From contig NZ_KB890413.1 of NCBI RefSeq assembly GCF_000373105.1, positions 22,041 through 86,040 of the forward strand: a stretch of DNA of 64,000 bases. The letters run 5' to 3'. Shown in pieces: positions 59,294 to 64,000 of the stretch. The notes beneath the pieces were generated by a model. The model was not told the origin of the DNA. It was given only the letters and a program-made list of their open reading frames with translations, and made no database searches. This stretch comes from Neolewinella persica DSM 23188 (lineage in GTDB: Bacteria; Bacteroidota; Bacteroidia; Chitinophagales; Saprospiraceae). How positions within the stretch are numbered: the first letter of the stretch is position 1; each line of letters starts with the position of its first letter. The position numbers and the translations under genes were made by a program.

Positions 59294-62200
59294 ATGCGTT
59301 TTCTCTCCAGCTTTTGCGCCACTATCTTTCTGCTACTTCCCTGGGCTCTCACGGCCCAGTGTGGCCTTAGTGTCAATGCTGGCCCCGACGCTTTATTCTG
59401 CCCCGGTGGCGGCAGCACCCAACTAAATGGCAATATTTCCGGGCCGGGGTTGTCCGGCTTCTCGTGGAGTCCGACGGCCGGGCTCAGCGACCCCAACATC
59501 CTTAACCCGGTAGCTACCGTCGGTGGCCCAATGACCTATACCCTCACCGCTGAAGTTTTTGACCCTTCCACCAATAGCATCGTCAATGGTGACTTTTCGG
59601 CGGGTGTTTCGGATTTCACCACCGATTATAACCCTGGCTCCGGCGGAACCTTCGGCTTACTTTCCGACGAGGGGGAGTACGTCGTCACTACCAACAGTAA
59701 CCTGACGCATACCAACTTTGGGAACTGCCCCGACCACACCGGCGGAGGAAACATGATGGTCGTCAATGGCTCAGCCATCCCAAACGAAAACGTTTGGTGC
59801 CAAACCGTGGCAGTAACTCCTAATACCACCTACGCCTTTAACGCCTGGTTACAGTCCGTTAACCCCGACAACCCCGCCAGCCTGCAATTTTCAGTCAACG
59901 GCACACTGCTCGGCAATACCTTCCAGGCCAGTTCCTCCAACTGCCAATGGCGGGAGTTCACCGAAAGCTGGAGTTCCGGCAGCGCCGTTTCTGCCGAAAT
60001 CTGCATCGTCAATCAAAACACCCAGCCAAGTGGCAATGACTTTGCCATCGACGACATCTTCTTCGGGGAAGTATGTACCCAAACCGATGAGGTCAATCTT
60101 GAGGAGGTCTTCCTCGACGCCGACGCCATCCCTACCGCCGATCTGCTCTGCGACGGCTTCGGCGGGGTCTCCACCATGCTCGATGGCAGCAATTCCTCCG
60201 GTGGCCCCAACACCTTCTACCAGTGGACCACCACCGATGGCAACATCGTCTCCGGTGCCACCACAACCACTCCCACCGTGAACGAACCAGGCACCTACGT
60301 ACTCACCGCCAGGTACGACGACGGCGTGGCCTTTTGTACCGACCAGGTCACCGTAGTAGTCAACCCCAACAGCGGTAATATCCCTACGGCGGATGCCGTC
60401 ATCCTGGGGCCCATCAGTTGTTTCGACGATATGGGCATTTTGGGCATCGGCGGTTCTTCGGTGGGCAATGACTTCATCTACGACTGGTCGACCACCGATG
60501 GCAACATCGTTTCCGGTGCCACCGAAACAGAAGTTTTCGTGGATCAGACCGGCACTTACCAACTCCTGGTTACCAATACCATCAGCGGGTGTTCGGAAAC
60601 CGCCACGGTTATGATTACCGACAACCGGCAAGATCCAAACATTGACATTGTCGGCCCGGCACCGCTCACCTGCAACGACCCGACGCTGGAACTCGACGGC
60701 TCCGGCTCCGACGGCGGCACAGATTTTTCGGCCAGCTGGGCTACGACCGACGGCAACATCGTTGCTGGTGGCAACACCCTCTCCCCTACCATTGACTCGG
60801 CCGGCACCTATCAACTGACGGTCACTAACGACGTCACCGGCTGTTCAGCGACCCGCTCCGTAATGGTCACCGTTAACCAACCCCAACTCACCGCCGCTAT
60901 TGCAACGCCGGATACGCTGGACTGTAACCTGACGCAGCTTCGCCTGGACGGTTCCGGTAGCCCTGGCAGCACCTTTGCCTGGACGACGACCAATGGCAAT
61001 ATCGTTAGCGATGCGGCCACCGCAACCCCCTTGATCGACGCGCCGGGGGAATACGAATTATTGATCCGCGACGCTGCCTCGGGGTGCGAAAGCAGGGCGC
61101 CCATCACCGTGCGCAGCGCGGCCATACGGCCGTCCGTTGCTCTTCAAAGTCCCCCACCCTTCACCTGCGGCCGCGCCCAAATCATGCTGGACGCCACGGC
61201 CAGTACCATTGGTACCGACATTTCCTACACCTGGACAGCAGCCAATGGCGGCGGCATCGTGAGCGACACCAATACCCTGCAACCAACCGTGACGGGGCCG
61301 GGAGATTACACGCTGCGCATCGTCAATAACGACAATGGTTGCTCCCGGGACACGACCATCACCATCGGTGAAAACATCACACCACCCGACGCCGATGCCG
61401 GGGCCGGATTTACGCTAAGCTGCAGTAGTCCAGCCGATACACTCGACGGCACAGCCTCCAGCCAGGGGGGCGCTTTTGGCTATGTATGGACGACGGCCGA
61501 CGGCCTGCTCCTGAGCGACACCAATTCCTTACGGCCCGTTATTGGCAGGGCCGGCACGTACCAAATCAGGGTACTTGATTCCGTCAACAGCTGCTTTTCG
61601 GTCGCTGAAGTAACGGTGCTGGAAGATAATAATGCCCCCGCCGTTACCATCGCCCTGCCAGACACGCTCACTTGTCGGAATCCCACCCTCACGCTCAATG
61701 CAGCAGGTTCCGACTCCGGAGCGGACCTGACCATACGCTGGAACACCAGCGACGGGAACTTCGTCATGGGTACCGACGGCCTTAGCCCCACCATCGACGC
61801 CCCCGGCACCTACCAACTTACCGTCACTGACGAAACCAACGGCTGCCCTTCTACTCGCAACGTAACCGTTGCAGAAAACGTCGTAGCTCCCGCCACCGAA
61901 GCGGGCGATCCGTTGATTTTAACCTGCCGCGATCAGGAAGGAAGACTCCTGGCTACAAACCCCGGGGCCGGGTATTCTTACGCCTGGACCGGAAGTGATA
62001 CCCCCCCCTTAACTGATGCCAACACACTGTCCCCACTGGTCAATAGCGCCGGCCGCTACTTTCTCGAAATTACCAACGACAATAACGGTTGTACCGCCAT
62101 CGACAGTGTTGACGTAAGTGCGGACCAGGATAGCCCGGTATTGACAATTGCGCCCGGTCTCAGCGTGCTGACCTGCACCGACACCTCCCTACAACTTAAC

Positions 62201-64000
62201 CCGGGAAGCACTTCTATCCCAGGCTTTAGCCATGTTTGGACCACTCCGAATGGTAGCATCACCAGCCCCGACACCCTCCCGGAAATTTCCATCAACGAGC
62301 CCGGAGCATACACCTTATTGCTTACGAATGAGCGCAACGGTTGTGAAAGTGATAATACCATTTTGATCACGCAAGACACTACTTTGCCCACCGTTGAGGT
62401 GCTGCCAGCGGCCACGCTAAACTGTGACGTAGAGGAGGTAACATTGAATCCTGGAAATTCCGACCAGGGCGATCCGTTCTCGGTCAGGTGGACAACTAAT
62501 GATGGTATGATCCGACCGGGTACGGACCGAAACGACGCAGTGGCGGAACTGGGTGGGACGTACCGGCTGACCATTACCAACTCGGTTACGGGGTGCGTTG
62601 ATTCGGCGGAAGTTGTCGTATTACAAGATACTGTTCGCCCGGTGGCGGTCATCGCCGCCCCCATTGAGTTAACCTGTTTTAACCGGGCACAAAACCTGAA
62701 TGGATCGGCCTCCAGTCAGGGGCCTGCAATTGCTTACGAATGGTCAACCAACAACGGCAATATCTCCGGTGGAAATAACCAACAAACGGTGGTGGTCAAT
62801 GCGGCGGGCCGCTATCTGCTCACCGTCCGAAATACTATAAATGCCTGCGTAAGCAAGGATAGTGTGGCAGTAATTGCCAACCAACCAGCTCCTCCGGCAG
62901 ATGCGGGAACGGGCGGCCTGCTTACCTGCCTGGATTCTACCATTGTTTTGGGCGGGGCCGCAGGTGCAGCGGACGGTTTGAGCTATGCCTGGACGACCAT
63001 CAGCGGCGGCACCCCGGCAGCGGCGAACGTACCGCAGACAACCGCTACCGAGCAGGGAATGTATGAACTTCGGGTCACCAACGACAGCACCGGATGCTTT
63101 GCGCTCGACACCGCCATTGTCCGGCTCGACCGGGCTACGCCCAATGCCGTGATCCCTCCCGTCGGGCAACTTGATTGCGAAGTGCTGCAGCAAACGTTGG
63201 TCATCGGCATTCAACAACCTAACCTTACGTTTCTACCTTCCTGGAGTACGGCTGACGGAAACATTCTCGATCCTGCCGAAGGTCAGGAAATCAGGGTAAA
63301 CCAGGGCGGCACTTATCGGTTGTTGATGGTCAATCCAGAAAATGGTTGTCGCGATTCTACGGAATTGGTAGTAAGCCAGGATACCCTGCGGCCGCTGGCC
63401 GCCATTGCCCGGCCATTGGAGTTAACGTGTCGCACGCCCACCCAACAGCTTGACGGTACAGCTTCCAGCCAGGGTGCGGGGTTCAGCTATGCGTGGTCGA
63501 CAACGGACGGGAATTTCACGGGCATTACTAACCAACTGAACGCCACCGTCGACGCGGCAGGACGCTACCGGCTGACCGTAAGGAATATCGGTAACGCCTG
63601 TGAGCGAACCGACATCGTTGACGTCGTCGTTAACCAGACGCCGCCTCCCGCAGACGCAGGAACTGAAAGCCTGCTTACCTGCTTGGATACCGTCGCCATT
63701 TTGGGCGGACCCGCAGGTGCAATGGATGGTTTGAGCTACACCTGGACCTCCCTCAGCGGCGGTACACCGGCAGCGACGGACGTACCACGAACCACCGCCA
63801 ACGAGCAAGGAACGTACCAACTTCGGGTCACCAACGACAGCACCGGTTGCTTTGCGCTCGACACCGTAGTGGTAGGGGCTAACCTCGTTGCCCCGAATGC
63901 TTCAGTGCCTTCCGTCAGTCCACTTAATTGTACAGTGCGACAACGCACCCTAACGGCGGCGCCTCCGGCGCCCGGGCTAACCTACCTGCCCACCTGGAGG
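59294..64000 (+). CDS. giant PKD/Ig-like repeat surface adhesin, 3' truncated by window end
   Basis: 1569 codons open to the window edge. Signal peptide 'FLSSFCATIFLLLPWALTAQC' (about 1-22). The first about 260 residues hold a beta-sandwich, carbohydrate-binding-like region ('NGDFSAGVSDF ... FAIDDIFFGEVC'). Then about 16 repeats of 80-90 residues follow with unit L-x-C, L-D-G-S, W-T-T-x-x-G-x-I, G-x-Y-x-L-x-V-x-N, x-G-C; the two Cys probably form one disulphide per repeat. From 62666 a three-repeat block repeats at 753 bp (251 aa). Three GC20 copies are embedded. A gliding-motility/T9SS C-terminal domain is expected beyond the window. Confidence 0.88.
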   Translation, partial: MRFLSSFCATIFLLLPWALTAQCGLSVNAGPDALFCPGGGSTQLNGNISGPGLSGFSWSPTAGLSDPNILNPVATVGGPMTYTLTAEVFDPSTNSIVNGDFSAGVSDFTTDYNPGSGGTFGLLSDEGEYVVTTNSNLTHTNFGNCPDHTGGGNMMVVNGSAIPNENVWCQTVAVTPNTTYAFNAWLQSVNPDNPASLQFSVNGTLLGNTFQASSSNCQWREFTESWSSGSAVSAEICIVNQNTQPSGNDFAIDDIFFGEVCTQTDEVNLEEVFLDADAIPTADLLCDGFGGVSTMLDGSNSSGGPNTFYQWTTTDGNIVSGATTTTPTVNEPGTYVLTARYDDGVAFCTDQVTVVVNPNSGNIPTADAVILGPISCFDDMGILGIGGSSVGNDFIYDWSTTDGNIVSGATETEVFVDQTGTYQLLVTNTISGCSETATVMITDNRQDPNIDIVGPAPLTCNDPTLELDGSGSDGGTDFSASWATTDGNIVAGGNTLSPTIDSAGTYQLTVTNDVTGCSATRSVMVTVNQPQLTAAIATPDTLDCNLTQLRLDGSGSPGSTFAWTTTNGNIVSDAATATPLIDAPGEYELLIRDAASGCESRAPITVRSAAIRPSVALQSPPPFTCGRAQIMLDATASTIGTDISYTWTAANGGGIVSDTNTLQPTVTGPGDYTLRIVNNDNGCSRDTTITIGENITPPDADAGAGFTLSCSSPADTLDGTASSQGGAFGYVWTTADGLLLSDTNSLRPVIGRAGTYQIRVLDSVNSCFSVAEVTVLEDNNAPAVTIALPDTLTCRNPTLTLNAAGSDSGADLTIRWNTSDGNFVMGTDGLSPTIDAPGTYQLTVTDETNGCPSTRNVTVAENVVAPATEAGDPLILTCRDQEGRLLATNPGAGYSYAWTGSDTPPLTDANTLSPLVNSAGRYFLEITNDNNGCTAIDSVDVSADQDSPVLTIAPGLSVLTCTDTSLQLNPGSTSIPGFSHVWTTPNGSITSPDTLPEISINEPGAYTLLLTNERNGCESDNTILITQDTTLPTVEVLPAATLNCDVEEVTLNPGNSDQGDPFSVRWTTNDGMIRPGTDRNDAVAELGGTYRLTITNSVTGCVDSAEVVVLQDTVRPVAVIAAPIELTCFNRAQNLNGSASSQGPAIAYEWSTNNGNISGGNNQQTVVVNAAGRYLLTVRNTINACVSKDSVAVIANQPAPPADAGTGGLLTCLDSTIVLGGAAGAADGLSYAWTTISGGTPAAANVPQTTATEQGMYELRVTNDSTGCFALDTAIVRLDRATPNAVIPPVGQLDCEVLQQTLVIGIQQPNLTFLPSWSTADGNILDPAEGQEIRVNQGGTYRLLMVNPENGCRDSTELVVSQDTLRPLAAIARPLELTCRTPTQQLDGTASSQGAGFSYAWSTTDGNFTGITNQLNATVDAAGRYRLTVRNIGNACERTDIVDVVVNQTPPPADAGTESLLTCLDTVAILGGPAGAMDGLSYTWTSLSGGTPAATDVPRTTANEQGTYQLRVTNDSTGCFALDTVVVGANLVAPNASVPSVSPLNCTVRQRTLTAAPPAPGLTYLPTWR
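61161..61178 (+). repeat. GC20 copy inside the adhesin
   Basis: TCACCTGCGGCCGCGCCC, translated FTCGRAQ, where the Cys replaces the conserved Cys of the L-T-C start of a repeat. Confidence 0.75.
62950..62968 (-). repeat. GC20 copy inside the adhesin
   Basis: GGGCGGGGCCGCAGGTGCA, translated GGAAGA in the LDG-S loop position. Confidence 0.75.
63703..63722 (-). repeat. GC20 copy inside the adhesin (duplicated block)
   Basis: GGGCGGACCCGCAGGTGCAA, translated GGPAGA; exactly 753 bp after the copy at 62950, so it was copied with the block. Confidence 0.7.

Noticed and set aside
59830-63217. Several minus-strand frames of 60-307 codons
   Set aside because: Shadows of the plus-strand adhesin, whose signal peptide and repeats are unmistakable.
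1-64000. CRISPR arrays
   Set aside because: The tandem repeats seen have 8-bp or about 33-bp units without regular unique spacers, and no cas genes are present.

Overview
The window is about 64 kb of a moderately GC-rich Bacteroidota chromosome. The evidence is four type IX secretion (T9SS) C-terminal sorting domains, many Bacteroidota-style lipoproteins, DUF1800/DUF1501 and YHYH proteins, a giant PKD/Ig-repeat adhesin, and '-7' promoter elements of the form TAnnTTTG lying almost on top of start codons. A marine or sludge member of the Saprospiria (Lewinella-like) is my best guess; that is inference.

Layout. 0-9.6 kb: housekeeping and singletons (four-helix-bundle protein, hisS, DUF433, a DPM1-like glycosyltransferase, mtaB, a beta-lactamase-fold lipoprotein, MarC-like protein). 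9.7-17.4 kb: a coherent metal/redox locus. It holds an ECF sigma factor, a short anti-sigma-like protein and a CnrX/CpxP-like periplasmic sensor, followed by MbnP, three YHYH proteins, a membrane-anchored protein and an MbnH/MauG-like di-haem enzyme. A shared promoter-like motif precedes the sigma gene and the first YHYH gene. 17.4-29.8 kb: DinB-like protein, two esterases, DUF2911, a T9SS M43 metalloprotease, a methylmalonyl-CoA mutase small-subunit-like protein, aldose epimerase, glycosyltransferase, phosphoesterase and class I HMG-CoA reductase. 29.9-41.8 kb: a TIR-like membrane protein, radical SAM/SPASM protein, two amidohydrolases, the DUF1800/DUF1501 pair and a beta-propeller lipoprotein. 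42.2-53.6 kb: a minus-strand catabolic operon covering every step from kynurenine to pyruvate and acetyl-CoA, through 3-hydroxyanthranilate and 2-aminomuconate. 53.9-64 kb: small protein, tRNA-Met, a TPR/HTH regulator, a lamin-tail gene broken by an in-frame stop, metF, and the 5' 4.7 kb of a repeat adhesin that runs off the end.

The most unusual property is repetitive DNA. A GC-rich 20-bp motif, TTGCACCTGCGGCCGCGCCC (called GC20 here), occurs about 26 times in both orientations. Eighteen copies are intergenic, usually preceded by a pyrimidine-rich tract, and eight lie inside reading frames. The five reverse-orientation coding copies all use the same frame and encode an inert Gly/Ala hexapeptide. 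Around this sit several other small dispersed elements: 60-bp palindromes, a 120-bp and a 162-bp long palindrome, a family built on GGTTCTCGCAGAGGG, two GGGCGACCGCAAGGG-type copies, and 8-bp tandem repeats that abut start codons.

No CRISPR array, rRNA, prophage, insertion sequence with a transposase, or replication origin was seen.
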